Part shown: in pieces, positions 17,122-25,976 of the stretch
How positions within the stretch are numbered: position 1 is the stretch's first letter
Layout: each line of letters opens with the position of its first letter
From: an uncultured Chitinophagaceae bacterium
Lineage (GTDB): Bacteria > Bacteroidota > Bacteroidia > Chitinophagales > Chitinophagaceae
Direction of reading: 5' to 3'
Length of the DNA stretch: 34,455 nucleotides
NCBI GenBank assembly: GCA_903895845.1
Contig: CAITVK010000060.1
Location: forward strand, 1 to 34,455
Translations under genes and position numbers: made by a program
Notes under the pieces: generated by a model
Databases searched by the model: none
Told to the model about the DNA's origin: nothing
The model's input: the letters and a program-made list of their open reading frames with translations, nothing else

Positions 17122-18084
17122 ATGAAAGTATCAGACATTCAGGTTCAGAACGAAAAAGAAACACGTGCAGGCTTTGGCGAAGGCATCTATGAAATTGGAA
17201 AGGAAAACGAAAACGTTGTTGTATTGACAGCTGACCTTGCCGGTTCTTTTAAGTTGGGACCATTTATTAAAGATATTCCTGAACGTTTTGTTCAGTGTGG
17301 CATTGCCGAAGCAAATATGATTGGTGTTGCTGCTGGCTTGACTATCGGTGGTAAAATACCTTACACCACCACATTTGCAAACTTCAGTACTGGTCGTGTT
17401 TACGATCAAATTCGTCAAAGTATTGCGTATAGTGGCAAGAATGTAAAGGTTTGTGCTTCTCACGCGGGTCTTACTTTGGGTGAAGATGGCGCTACGCACC
17501 AAATATTGGAAGATATTGGGTTGATGAAGATGCTTCCAGGCATGACTGTTATTGTTCCTTGCGATTTTAACCAGACTAAAATAGCCACCAAAGCAATTGC
17601 TAGTTATGATGGGCCAGTCTATCTACGTTTTGGCCGTCCAAAGTGGCCTAATTTCACAAAAGAAGATGGTAGCGACTTTGTTATTGGCAAGGCGCAACAG
17701 TTGAGTGAAGGAACCGATGTTACCATTTTTGCTTGTGGTCACTTGGTATGGAAAGCCATCGAGGCTGGTAAGGCTTTGGAAGCAAAAGGCATTAGTGTTG
17801 AGTTGATAAACATACACACCATCAAGCCGTTGGACACTGAAGCGATAATAAAGTCTATCACAAAAACCAAGTGTGCTGTTACTTGTGAGGAACACAACAT
17901 TTTGGGTGGTTTGGGTGACAGCATTGCGCAGGTAGCTGCCAAGAACTTCCCTATTCCTATTGAATATGTGGGTACAAACGACACTTTTGGAGAAAGTGGT
18001 ACTCCTGCACAGCTGTTGGCTAAATATGGTTTGGATACGCCAGATGTAATCGCAGCAGTAGAGAGAGTACTCGCTAGAAAATAG
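17122..18084 (+). CDS. Transketolase, C-terminal subunit (split enzyme)
   Basis: A 320-residue protein equal to the pyrimidine-binding and C-terminal domains of transketolase, which moves two-carbon ketol units in the pentose phosphate pathway. The catalytic Glu is expected at E63 in QCGIAEANMIGVAAGL, with TTFANFSTGRVYDQIRQS and GATHQILEDIGLM nearby. The C-terminal domain starts near GTDVTIFACGHLVWKAIEAG. The thiamine-diphosphate-binding N-terminal half is absent and is not encoded next to it: upstream is the polysaccharide synthase fusion. Split transketolases are known in many bacteria, usually with the two halves adjacent, so the partner must be elsewhere in this genome. A terminator follows. 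Confidence 0.93.
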   Translation: MKVSDIQVQNEKETRAGFGEGIYEIGKENENVVVLTADLAGSFKLGPFIKDIPERFVQCGIAEANMIGVAAGLTIGGKIPYTTTFANFSTGRVYDQIRQSIAYSGKNVKVCASHAGLTLGEDGATHQILEDIGLMKMLPGMTVIVPCDFNQTKIATKAIASYDGPVYLRFGRPKWPNFTKEDGSDFVIGKAQQLSEGTDVTIFACGHLVWKAIEAGKALEAKGISVELINIHTIKPLDTEAIIKSITKTKCAVTCEEHNILGGLGDSIAQVAAKNFPIPIEYVGTNDTFGESGTPAQLLAKYGLDTPDVIAAVERVLARK

Positions 18085-18105
18085 ATAGTAACTATTAGTT
18101 AGTAG

Positions 18106-18151
18106 ATATTAAAACACCCTTGAAGCAATTGTTTCAAGGGTGTTTTAATAT
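18106..18151. terminator. Bidirectional terminator after the transketolase gene
   Basis: A 19-bp perfect stem (core AAAACACCCTTGAA) with an 8-base loop lies between two convergent genes, the transketolase subunit (+) and the lipoprotein (-). The T-runs are suitable on both strands. Confidence 0.87.
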
Positions 18152-18154
18152 TAT

Positions 18155-19108
18155 TTACTGATACCCTAGCAGCTTTTTATACTTTTCTTTCCAATAACCA
18201 ACATAGTCAAAGTATCTGTCAGTACCATTTGGATAGATTCCGTGGTCATCATATCCTTCAATATTAATTGGCTTCTTCAATTTCACAACTTCAATTTCTT
18301 TTTCACCAGAATTTTCTATATCAGTAGTACCAGATTTACATTTTCTGAGAATTAATTTTGTAATTAAATCGGCGTTATCTCCATCAGAATTATAAAGCTC
18401 CAAATCAAAAAAGATAATTTTTTCAAACTTTCTATATGTATATAAAGTAGAATGAATCTGTCCACTCATTCCTTTTAATTGTTGAAAATCACAAAATATA
18501 TTTTTTGAAGTATCAATCAATTCCCAATCGGCATTTATATCTTCATATGGAGTATTTTTAAATGATCTTGTCTTAGGATTATAGAAATAAACGTCTTGCG
18601 AAAAATTTTCATTGTTGGTTATATCTTTAAATCCATCATTATTAATATCTCTGTCTCTATGCAATCCTCCACCACGGTTATTGTCACTTAAATCCATTTG
18701 AGTGTTTACCCAATGTCCAACTTTCTTTTGCTCTAGAAAAATTGAGTTGCCTCCAGTAAAGAATGTTTTGATAGGGCTTATTAGTCTGAATTTGTTTCCA
18801 TTTTCTGAAAATGTGTCAATATAAGCTTCCCCATATCTATCAATCGAAGAATCCCAAATTGGCAAATTTTTGTATTCACATGTATCAATGATTGTGTTCG
18901 ATATAACCTTATATATAGAATCTCTTTTTTGCAAAATGCTTTCTTGATTAAACGAATTAATATTATTCAAGACGGGGGTGTCTATTTTATTTTTTACTAG
19001 TGATTTTTCTGTTTTCTTTTGTTTACACGCAAAAGATAAGAATAGAATCACCAATAGCATCAGCAATCCGTAACAGCATTTTCTAGTTTTTATTTTATTG
19101 ATAACCAT
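18155..19108 (-). CDS. Putative lipoprotein of unknown function
   Basis: A 317-residue protein with an N-terminal hydrophobic segment (about 12-27, CYGLLMLLVILFLSFAC) ending in a cysteine followed by KQKK. This suggests a lipoprotein, although the residue at -2 is Phe rather than the more usual Ala or Ser. The middle holds HRDRDINNDGFKDITN, which resembles the D-x-N-x-D-G-x-x-D calcium loop of FG-GAP or EF-hand-like repeats, followed by VYFYNPKTRSF. I recognise no other domain. The C-terminus contains several aromatic residues (DRYFDYVGYWKEKYKKLLGY). The 21-bp repeat array at 19184 lies immediately upstream, over the likely promoter. Confidence 0.75.
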   Translation of the reverse strand: MVINKIKTRKCCYGLLMLLVILFLSFACKQKKTEKSLVKNKIDTPVLNNINSFNQESILQKRDSIYKVISNTIIDTCEYKNLPIWDSSIDRYGEAYIDTFSENGNKFRLISPIKTFFTGGNSIFLEQKKVGHWVNTQMDLSDNNRGGGLHRDRDINNDGFKDITNNENFSQDVYFYNPKTRSFKNTPYEDINADWELIDTSKNIFCDFQQLKGMSGQIHSTLYTYRKFEKIIFFDLELYNSDGDNADLITKLILRKCKSGTTDIENSGEKEIEVVKLKKPINIEGYDDHGIYPNGTDRYFDYVGYWKEKYKKLLGYQ

Positions 19109-19154
19109 ATTCTTAATTAGGTTTAAATGTTTCCATCATCTTCTATCCGATACC

Positions 19155-19162
19155 CAAATATA
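19155..19162 (-). promoter_or_regulatory. Candidate -7 box of the lipoprotein gene
   Basis: The minus strand reads TATATTTG, matching TAnnTTTG, 47 bases before the start codon. The long hairpin at the end of the 21-bp array begins 13 bases upstream, where the -33 region would be. Confidence 0.45.
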
Positions 19163-19174
19163 GCGTACCAATAC

Positions 19175-19219
19175 TCAAATACTTCATCACTTATTTCAAT
19201 TAAGTGATGAAGTATTTGA
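19175..19219. repeat. 19-bp perfect inverted repeat at the end of array C
   Basis: The left arm 19175-19193 (reading CAAATACTTCATCACTTA after its first base) pairs perfectly with 19201-19219 around a 7-base loop. It is formed by an inverted unit of the array meeting a direct one. Confidence 0.9.
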
Positions 19220-19393
19220 CTTTTTTGATCAAGTTTTCCAAAAACTTAATCAAGTATTCATTTTTTTTGATGAAGTTTCTTAATTACTTGATGAAGAAAA
19301 AGGTTTTCTTGATGAAGTTTTTCAATTTCTTGATGAAGTTTTACGATTAAGTGATGATATTTTTCAATTACTTGATGAAGTATTTGGGGTTCT
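19184..19393. repeat. Array C: ten imperfect 21-bp tandem units
   Basis: The core TGATGAAG (variants TGATCAAG, TAATCAAG, TGATGATA) starts at 19205, 19226, 19247, 19268, 19289, 19310, 19331, 19352 and 19373. The step is always exactly 21 bases. A more divergent unit starts at 19184. The typical unit is TGATGAAGTTTTTC followed by AATTACT. With the preceding bases, units read ACTTGATGAAGT, a dyad with ACTT/AAGT half sites. The array fills the gap between the divergent lipoprotein and FN3-like genes. In one plus-strand frame it would encode heptads such as LDEVFQF, but a stop codon interrupts it and there is no start. Confidence 0.92.
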
Positions 19394-19475
19394 TACAAAA
19401 TAAACTTTTAATTGCTAGTTATAATAAGACTACTTTCAACGGATTATTTTCATTCTTTTAAAAAAAAATTATACA

Positions 19476-20099
19476 ATGGCAGAAGTTCTGGTTAATTATT
19501 CGATAGACACTTACACAGACCCCCAGTTTGTGGTAGAAGTGGAAAGTATTGAGACAAAGATGGCGGCAAACATTGCAACCTATCCTACGCCTTCGCCCAC
19601 GTTGGCTGCACTTACAGCAGAAAGGATTAAATTTCAGGGTAAATTGGCTTTGGCTCATAATGGTACGCCAGCTCAGACGTCTGATAAAGACGATGAACGT
19701 AAAATTTTGGAAGGGATGATTCACCTGGAGTGTGCGTATGTGCAACAGGCTAGTGGTGGCGATGAAACAAAAATTTTGGCGGCGGGTATGCATACAGCGG
19801 CTACCAAAGGGCGTATTGGTGTATTTGGAGTAGTTACTAATTTTAATGTTATTACGCAACAGGCTAGTAATAAGGTGTTGGTTAGTTGCAAGGCAATGCC
19901 CAAGGCTAAGTTTTATGAAATAATGTTTACTCCTTCTCCTGCAACGTCTGCGAGTATTTGGGTAACAAAAACAACCACTTCTCATTCTTTGGAAATTGAT
20001 GGCTTGCCAAGTTTTGTTCCTTATGTTTTTAAAATGGCGGCTTGTGGCACAGACCCGGGTAGAAATTTTAGTACACCCATTACCAGAGCAGCAAACTAA
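19476..20099 (+). CDS. Hypothetical protein with C-terminal FN3-like part (family copy 3)
   Basis: A 207-residue homologue of the protein at 9092. The two share long blocks, including YPTPSPTLAALTAER, LAHNGTPAQT, RKILEGMIHLECAYVQ, the Gly-rich GGDETKILAAGMH, and the almost identical C-terminus GLPSFVPYVFKMAACGT and FSTPITRAAN. The N-terminal half is predicted to be helical and the C-terminal half to be a fibronectin-III-type sandwich. There is no signal peptide. The start ATG at 19476 is preceded by an A-run, as usual in this phylum. It lies 82 bases from the end of array C, so the array could influence its expression. Function unknown. Confidence 0.77.
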   Translation: MAEVLVNYSIDTYTDPQFVVEVESIETKMAANIATYPTPSPTLAALTAERIKFQGKLALAHNGTPAQTSDKDDERKILEGMIHLECAYVQQASGGDETKILAAGMHTAATKGRIGVFGVVTNFNVITQQASNKVLVSCKAMPKAKFYEIMFTPSPATSASIWVTKTTTSHSLEIDGLPSFVPYVFKMAACGTDPGRNFSTPITRAAN

Positions 20100-20168
20100 A
20101 ACCCCTGTCCCCCAAAGGGTTGGAAATGTTACAGGTTTTGAAAGTAATATTTTATTGGACTTATAATA

Positions 20169-20205
20169 AAAAAGGCATCAGATTTAATAAACCTGATGCC
20201 TTTTT
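20169..20205. terminator. Bidirectional terminator between the FN3-like gene and kup
   Basis: A 13-bp stem (AAAAAGGCATCAG and its complement) with an 11-base loop lies between two convergent genes. The T-runs are suitable on both strands. Confidence 0.85.
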
Positions 20206-20256
20206 ATATTTTAGATGATTACTGATTACCTGAAGCCAGTAACCGGCAACTATCTT

Positions 20257-22272
20257 CTAATGCGCCCCAATCCTTTTGAGCGGAATGTTCTGAACGGGTG
20301 CCAAAACCAATGGAATTTTTTCTACATCGGTATCGCTCCAATCCAATCCAAATGCTTTTTTGTCTGATTGAGCAATTCTGCTGATGGCAAAATAAGAGTT
20401 CAGGATAAAGCCTTCTTTCAAAGAGAATTCATTTTCTACAGATAAGAAGCGTTGTATAATTATGTAACGGATGTCGCCAGAAATGTTGAGTTTGTTCAAT
20501 GCCTTTTCATTTTCGTTGGCACCCACATTCAACTCATGGTGCTCTACCATGTCTTCCATCACTTTCTTAAACAACAAGTGTACACGAGGCTGAATACGGA
20601 AACCAAGCCTAAACTCAATTCTTATAATTTTGTCGTGCTCAATTTCTTCCACATTATATTCCATTGTGTACGGTTCATCGGTTCTATCAATATGCACAAA
20701 CCAATATACATCTGCACGCTTAGGTCTTTTGGTTAAAATAGATTCCAGCACACGTTTTTCGATTGCTCTTTTGTTGTTCGATTTGGTTAAATAAACCAAG
20801 TGAGTAGCATATTTTGCTTCATCATGATTGTCACTCAATGTTTTGATAGCGGGAATAAAATTGCTCAGATTTTCGAAAATCAAGAACCTGTTTGTAATCT
20901 TTTTTGCTTTAAACCAGATGTACATTACAAATATCAACGTGAATTCGAAGATAAGGAATGGCCACCTGTTCTTGATTTTAGAGACATTTGCGAGGAAGAA
21001 TGAAAACTCGACTGTTAAGAATACCAATAAGATGAGAAATATAAGGACGCCCGCCCATTTCTTTACAAACTTCATGTAATAGAACATCAGAAGGGTGGTC
21101 ATCAACATAGCTACAGTGATAGAGAAACCATACGCAGCCTGCATTTTTTCGGAATCCTGAAAGTATAGCATCATACCCACACAACCGGCCCACAACAACC
21201 AGTTGATACTAGGAATATAAATTTGTCCTCTGATATTAGTAGGGAATTTGATAGTGATTTTTGGCCAGAAACCCATACTTACTGCTTCGCTGATAAGGGT
21301 AAATGAACCAGATATCAATGCCTGGCTGGCAATGATGGTTGCCAAAGTAGAGATAATGATGCCGGGCAACAAAAACCAATGCGGCATGATTTCGAAGAAT
21401 GGATTCAATGGTGTACTACCATTAAAAACGAGGTATTTGTTGTGCAAACTGTCCTGAACCAACTCTTTGTTATCAGTCCAAAGTAACCAAGCAGCTTGTC
21501 CGAAATAGTTGGCAAGCAAAGATATTTTTACAAATAACCAACTTACTTGAATATTCTTTTTGCCGCAGTGACCCAAATCGGAGTACAATGCCTCTGCCCC
21601 AGTTGTACACAAGAAAACAGAACCTAATATAAAAAAGCCACCAATCTTATGGTCAGACAACAGTTCTATTGCATAGTAAGGATTGATTGCCGCTAGAATT
21701 TGTGGATGATGTGCAATGTTTATTACCCCCAAATACAAAATCATACTAAACCAGATGAACATGATTGGCCCGAAAGAACTGCCCACTACCTTGGTTCCAA
21801 ACTGTTGGAAGAAGAAAAGCAGGGAAATGATGGCGATAACGATACTGATGGTTAGTGTGTTGCCAGGAACAATTATGCTTTCCAAACCTGGTACGCCGTT
21901 TAAGCCTTCTATTGCAGAGGCAACGGAGATGGGAGGAGTAATGATACCATCTGCCAGCAAAGTTCCGGCACCAACAATGGCAGGGAAATACAACCAATGA
22001 CGATAACGCCAAACTAAGGCATACAACGAAAAGATGCCACCTTCACCTTTATTATCCGCTTGAAGGGTGAGCAAAATGTACTTGAATGTTGTTTGAAGTG
22101 TAAGTGTCCAGAATACACAAGAAACGCCACCATAAACCAATGCGGGGTCTATTTTGTTAGATCCAATGATGGCACTGAAAACGTAAAGAGGAGAGGTGCC
22201 AATGTCTCCGAAGATAATTCCAATAGTAACTAACAGACCAGCAGCTGTAACTTTTTTCAAGTTGGGGTTCAT
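20257..22272 (-). CDS. kup: Kup-type low-affinity K+ uptake permease
   Basis: A 671-residue K+/H+ symporter of the KUP/HAK/KT family. The N-terminal GIIFGDIGTSPLYVFSAI is the family signature. The next loops, NKGEGGIFSLYALVWRYRHWL, TPPISVASAIEGL and CTTGAEALYSDLGHCGKKNI, are also conserved. About twelve membrane helices fill residues 10-460, and a cytosolic C-terminal domain of some 200 residues follows. The length is normal. Kup supplies K+ in ordinary medium, while Kdp serves K+ starvation. Their closeness makes this a potassium locus, although the 600-base gap to the kinase gene suggests a separate transcript. Confidence 0.96.
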   Translation of the reverse strand: MNPNLKKVTAAGLLVTIGIIFGDIGTSPLYVFSAIIGSNKIDPALVYGGVSCVFWTLTLQTTFKYILLTLQADNKGEGGIFSLYALVWRYRHWLYFPAIVGAGTLLADGIITPPISVASAIEGLNGVPGLESIIVPGNTLTISIVIAIISLLFFFQQFGTKVVGSSFGPIMFIWFSMILYLGVINIAHHPQILAAINPYYAIELLSDHKIGGFFILGSVFLCTTGAEALYSDLGHCGKKNIQVSWLFVKISLLANYFGQAAWLLWTDNKELVQDSLHNKYLVFNGSTPLNPFFEIMPHWFLLPGIIISTLATIIASQALISGSFTLISEAVSMGFWPKITIKFPTNIRGQIYIPSINWLLWAGCVGMMLYFQDSEKMQAAYGFSITVAMLMTTLLMFYYMKFVKKWAGVLIFLILLVFLTVEFSFFLANVSKIKNRWPFLIFEFTLIFVMYIWFKAKKITNRFLIFENLSNFIPAIKTLSDNHDEAKYATHLVYLTKSNNKRAIEKRVLESILTKRPKRADVYWFVHIDRTDEPYTMEYNVEEIEHDKIIRIEFRLGFRIQPRVHLLFKKVMEDMVEHHELNVGANENEKALNKLNISGDIRYIIIQRFLSVENEFSLKEGFILNSYFAISRIAQSDKKAFGLDWSDTDVEKIPLVLAPVQNIPLKRIGAH

Positions 22273-22878
22273 AAATTCTAATTCAGATTAAAAATTCAAC
22301 AAAAATCTTTAATCACACAGCAAGTGTCGCCAGCTTAACTAATAAAATGCCATTTTACAGGAAACACAAAAAAAGCAATAATATCTTTTTTGTTAGATGT
22401 AAAATTTTTAAAAATTTAACTAGTTACTTATTGCCCTTCTGAAAAAAGTTTTTCATTTTGAAAAAACGCCTTTCATTTTGGTGTGATAAAACTTATACAT
22501 CTAGCACAAAAATAGAGAATTTAGCAAACTTTTTAATATTTTAAAAAAATATATTTATGATAACAGCACCAAAAACCAAAAAATAGACAAGAAAAATTTG
22601 TATTTTTTTGTGGTTTAATCAAAAAAACACAGGATTCTTTGATTAAAATCAATTTTGAAAAAACAAAAGAATTTCAATTACCAAAATGATAGGGTATATT
22701 ATTAGGTGTTATAATTAGAAGGCAAAATGTATGATTTGCCCTTTATATTCGAAAAACAAATATGGATTTCTAGCTTATTTTGTTGATATAGAATTGTATT
22801 TGGAAGATGCACAGAAAGCAAAAAGACAAATTAATACTCGCTTACAAATAAAACAGCGTACCAACCAGTTATCTTTTT
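22273..22878. other. Long AT-rich intergenic region upstream of kup
   Basis: About 600 bases with few visible features. Two copies of TTTCATTTTG lie 20 bases apart (22451 and 22471). There is a 10-bp inverted repeat TTTAATCAAA/TTTGATTAAA at 22614-22647. A 54-codon plus-strand ORF (22731-22895, starting MICPLYSKNKYGFLAYF) overlaps the end of the kinase gene antisense by 17 bases. I could not support that ORF as a gene. The kup promoter must lie at the left side, but no clear TAnnTTTG box was seen. Confidence 0.5.
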
Positions 22879-24561
22879 CTAACTCATCAAGTTAAAATAG
22901 AACGTACTTCCAACACCATATTTACTCTCCACATGTATTGTCCCGCCTTGGGCTTGAATGAATTCTTTACTGATTGCTAAGCCCAAACCAGTTCCAGATT
23001 TAATAGTGCCTGGTACTTGAAAGTATCTGTCAAATATTTTGCTGATGTATTTAGTCTCTATACCCTTACCATTATCTTTTACACTAAAACAAACTTGATT
23101 ATCCTTTTTAAAAATAGCTATAACAATCACTTCATTTTCGGGACTGAAACGAATGGCATTTGTAAGAAAATTAATTAATACCCAAGCGGTTTTCTCTTTA
23201 TCAGCTTTTACTTTTGGCAAATCTTCGGGAGCATCTATTTTGATGTGTATTTGTTTTTGTTCTGCCTGAACTTTCACTGCCTCTATTGCATAATTCAAAA
23301 TATCTATTGGTGGGCAAGACTGAATATTTAATTGAATATTTCCGGTTTCAACTTGAGACATGTTTAATAGTTCGCCTGTAATCTTTAGTAGCCTGTTGCT
23401 ATCGTCTTTTATACTGTCTATCAACAAAGCTTGTTCCTCATTTAGCAATCCTGTATTGTTGCTTTGAAGTAATTGTAAACTCATTTTTATAGAAGAGATG
23501 GGCGTCTTCAATTCATGGGAAACCGTTGCAATAAAGTTTGTTTTTGCTTCATTCAATTCGTGAAAAGGAGTAATATTCCGAAGCATGATTACTTCACCAA
23601 TAACCTTACCCTCGTTGCTTACTTTGAGTATATCTTTATTAAAATAACTTTCTTTATTATCTGCATAAATTTTCAGTTCGTGTTGGTCATCATCTTGCAA
23701 GAGGCGCCTCATCAAATCATTCTTAAGTGCGACGTCTGGAGCGTATTGGCCAATAATCTCCTTTTCTTTCAATCCAAGCATCTTTTCGGAAACAACATTA
23801 AGGAAGAGAATATTTCTATTCTCATCAAAACCAATGATGCCATCACGCATCTGGTTGATAATAGTTTCGATCCTTCTTTTTTCGAATGTAATTTTTGCTA
23901 AGTTGCTGTTTTCATATTCATCCAGCTTTTCTGCCATTGTGTTTATCGCATCTGCCAGTTCTTTAAATTCGTCCTCTTGATCTAAATAAATTCTGTTTTT
24001 ATAGTTTTTATTGGCAATTTCCGTAATCCCTTTTGCCAAAGCCTTCACTGGTGTAGAAATTACATCGGGGAAGTTGACGGTGAGCGTAAAGGAGATGATA
24101 GTGAGAACCGAAAAGATAATTGTCAACCAAAAGATAGCACTACTAGCTGCTTTCTGTGCCGTTTCGTGTTTGCGCAAAATGGCGTTTTGGTTAAGCGTAT
24201 TTATTTGTTGTATTGCCTGTCTCATTTGGCGATAGCTTATTGTATCAATCGGACTTTTTTTTAGTTCTTCGAAGCCGTTACGCAATTGTTTGGTGGCATC
24301 GCCCTCGCCATATTCAGTAATATTGTTTTCTTGTTTAGTAAGGTTTGCTTCAAAGTCTGCATAAGCTTGTTTGTTTGTCGACAAATCGTCAAGGTCTTTC
24401 AGCATATTATTGTCATAGACCAAGGTTTCGTAGTTGTTTTTCAAAATATTGTCAGCATCACTTCTCAATTTGTTTATCGAAACAATGCCCAAAATGCCAA
24501 ACACCAATATGACTACGAATAGAAACCCTATCCCAACCGTCAATTTTGCCTTTAATTTCAT
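22879..24561 (-). CDS. HAMP-PAS sensor histidine kinase of the kdp locus
   Basis: A 560-residue membrane sensor kinase. Two membrane helices (about 8-28 and 142-162) flank a helical periplasmic region of some 110 residues. They are followed by HAMP (about 165-218), a PAS domain (about 225-335) and the kinase core. The phospho-accepting residue is H349 in TVSHELKTP. The ATP-binding N box is around N464 (INFLTNAIRFS), G1 is DNGKG at 496-500, and G2 is GTGLGLAIS at 523-531. Its start overlaps the stop of the KdpD-like gene by one base (TAATG), so the two are translationally coupled. Since that gene lacks any kinase domain, this protein probably supplies the kinase activity for the kdp response. 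The likely target is the NtrC-type regulator at 31645. Confidence 0.93.
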   Translation of the reverse strand: MKLKAKLTVGIGFLFVVILVFGILGIVSINKLRSDADNILKNNYETLVYDNNMLKDLDDLSTNKQAYADFEANLTKQENNITEYGEGDATKQLRNGFEELKKSPIDTISYRQMRQAIQQINTLNQNAILRKHETAQKAASSAIFWLTIIFSVLTIISFTLTVNFPDVISTPVKALAKGITEIANKNYKNRIYLDQEDEFKELADAINTMAEKLDEYENSNLAKITFEKRRIETIINQMRDGIIGFDENRNILFLNVVSEKMLGLKEKEIIGQYAPDVALKNDLMRRLLQDDDQHELKIYADNKESYFNKDILKVSNEGKVIGEVIMLRNITPFHELNEAKTNFIATVSHELKTPISSIKMSLQLLQSNNTGLLNEEQALLIDSIKDDSNRLLKITGELLNMSQVETGNIQLNIQSCPPIDILNYAIEAVKVQAEQKQIHIKIDAPEDLPKVKADKEKTAWVLINFLTNAIRFSPENEVIVIAIFKKDNQVCFSVKDNGKGIETKYISKIFDRYFQVPGTIKSGTGLGLAISKEFIQAQGGTIHVESKYGVGSTFYFNLMS

Positions 24562-25688
24562 TATGAAAGAATTAAAATGTCTATTTCGGAAGCAGATAAT
24601 TTAGTTAATAATTGATTGAAAACCGCCGTGCTCATTATCACATTCCATAGTGTAAGATGTGGTTTGCCAATACAAATTGTAGTGATGCCTTTCTGCTCCG
24701 AGGCTTCAAAAATACCCTTTGCAATGTTTTTATTCTTCAATCTTATTATTTCTGCGCCCATTTCTGCCGCCATCTTAAAGTTATTTATCAAATGTCGCTG
24801 CTCGGCAAGCCCAATATTGTCTCCACTTTCACTTGGTGTTTGAACATAGAGTAAAAACCATTTGCTATTGTAGTACGATGCCATCCTGGCTGTTTTGCGA
24901 ATAACTTTTTTGGCGATATCGTGGTTGCTACTGATGCACGCCATAAAGCGCTCTGGTTTTAGTTGGGAATTCCGTGGAATTTCTATTTCTATTTTACGTT
25001 CCACCTGACTTGCCACTTCCTTCAATGCCAGTTCGCGTAGCTGTAGAATCTTTTCGCTTTTAAAGAAATTATTGAGTGAAATCTGAATCTTATCCGGCGT
25101 ATAAATCTTTCCTTCCTTCAACCTGCTAATCAGTTCATCTGCCGTCAAATCGATGTTTACCACCTCATCCGCCTGTTGCAAAACAGCATCAGGAATCCTT
25201 TCCGAAACACTGATGCCAGTAATGTCTTTCACTTCGGTATGCAAACTTTCTATGTGTTGGATGTTTACGGCACTGATTACGTTGATGCCCGCATCCAAAA
25301 TATCCATCACATCTTTCCAGCGTTTATCATTCTTACTGCCTTCAATGTTGCTGTGTGCCAGTTCGTCCACAATCACCACTTCGGGATGCAGGTTCAACAC
25401 CGCTTGCAAATCAAATTCTTCCAGTTCTTTTCCTTTATAAAATAATTTCCTTCGGGGAACAATGGGCAATCCATCCAGCAAATCGTGCGTTTCCTTCCGG
25501 TTATGCGTTTCTATGTAACCAATCTTAATGTCAACACCATTGCGCAAAAGTGTATGTGCTTCCTGAAGCATCCGGTAGGTTTTACCCACGCCGGCACTCA
25601 TTCCTATATAAATTTTAAACTTCCCACGCCTGCTTTTGCGTATGAGGTCCAAAAAGTGTTCGGCATTATTTCTTACTTCTTCTGGCAT
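24561..25688 (-). CDS. kdpD: KdpD sensor fragment: KdpD plus USP domains only
   Basis: A 375-residue protein equal to the N-terminal cytosolic part of KdpD. The KdpD domain (about 20-230) carries the Walker A-like GMSAGVGKT at 29-37 and VVIVDELAHSN at 104-114, and NVISAVNIQHIESL is typical. A universal-stress-protein domain (about 245-375) starts at RFMACISSN. The four membrane helices and the histidine kinase of full-length KdpD (about 900 residues) are missing, and the gene ends cleanly with its own stop overlapping the next start. Such short KdpD forms occur in other phyla. Here it may sense cytosolic K+ or c-di-AMP through the USP domain and act on the coupled kinase. That interplay is inferred. 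Confidence 0.93.
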   Translation of the reverse strand: MPEEVRNNAEHFLDLIRKSRRGKFKIYIGMSAGVGKTYRMLQEAHTLLRNGVDIKIGYIETHNRKETHDLLDGLPIVPRRKLFYKGKELEEFDLQAVLNLHPEVVIVDELAHSNIEGSKNDKRWKDVMDILDAGINVISAVNIQHIESLHTEVKDITGISVSERIPDAVLQQADEVVNIDLTADELISRLKEGKIYTPDKIQISLNNFFKSEKILQLRELALKEVASQVERKIEIEIPRNSQLKPERFMACISSNHDIAKKVIRKTARMASYYNSKWFLLYVQTPSESGDNIGLAEQRHLINNFKMAAEMGAEIIRLKNKNIAKGIFEASEQKGITTICIGKPHLTLWNVIMSTAVFNQLLTKLSASEIDILILS

Positions 25689-25808
25689 ATCGTAAAGTTA
25701 TGTTTGAGGCGATTAAGAATGAATTAAGTGGGAAATAATATTCTTGCTTTAATAAGATAACTGAGCAATTTAGTTCCAGTTGCGTCATTTTTGAATATTA
25801 TTCTTGGT

Positions 25809-25976
25809 AAAAAGGATATTGTTTTTAGTAAGAACGATATTCATATTGATAAGAATGATATTCTTTTTGCCAAGAACAATATCCTTTTTACCAAGAACAA
25901 TATTCTTTTTGCCAAGAATGATATTCTTTTTACCAAGAACAATATTCATATTGCCAAGAAGGACATTCTTTTTGGC
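25809..25976. repeat. Array B: eight imperfect 21-bp tandem units
   Basis: AAGAA-type units start at 25809, 25830, 25851, 25872, 25893, 25914, 25935 and 25956. The step is always exactly 21 bases, and weaker units extend to 25788 and 25977. The typical unit is AAGAACAATATTCTT followed by TTTGCC; many units hold the dyad AAGAAT-GAT-ATTCTT. One plus-strand frame stays open across the whole array and would give heptapeptides such as KNDILFA and KNNILFT, with mostly synonymous third-base changes. It begins only with a TTG. The array occupies the gap between kdpC and the KdpD-like gene. Confidence 0.93.

Noticed and set aside
19184-19393. Array C as a CRISPR array
   Set aside because: The units are contiguous 21-bp degenerate repeats with no unique spacers, and there are no cas genes. 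The same holds for arrays A and B.
19164-19404. A coiled-coil-like heptad protein encoded by array C
   Set aside because: The frame giving LDEVFQF-type heptads has an in-frame TAA near 19281 and no start codon. The opposite strand's heptad frame also has a stop upstream and no start.
22451-22480. A possible fourth array from two TTTCATTTTG copies
   Set aside because: Only two copies, and they are 20 rather than 21 bases apart, so there is no array.
22731-22895. A 54-codon plus-strand ORF before the end of the kinase gene
   Set aside because: It overlaps the kinase gene antisense, has no recognisable family and no promoter. It is mentioned in the intergenic entry but not called as a gene.
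25689-25788. A possible sigma-54 promoter before the KdpD-like gene
   Set aside because: The minus strand has TGGAAC-TAAA-TTGC, but the GG-to-GC spacing is one base short of the required ten, which normally abolishes recognition.
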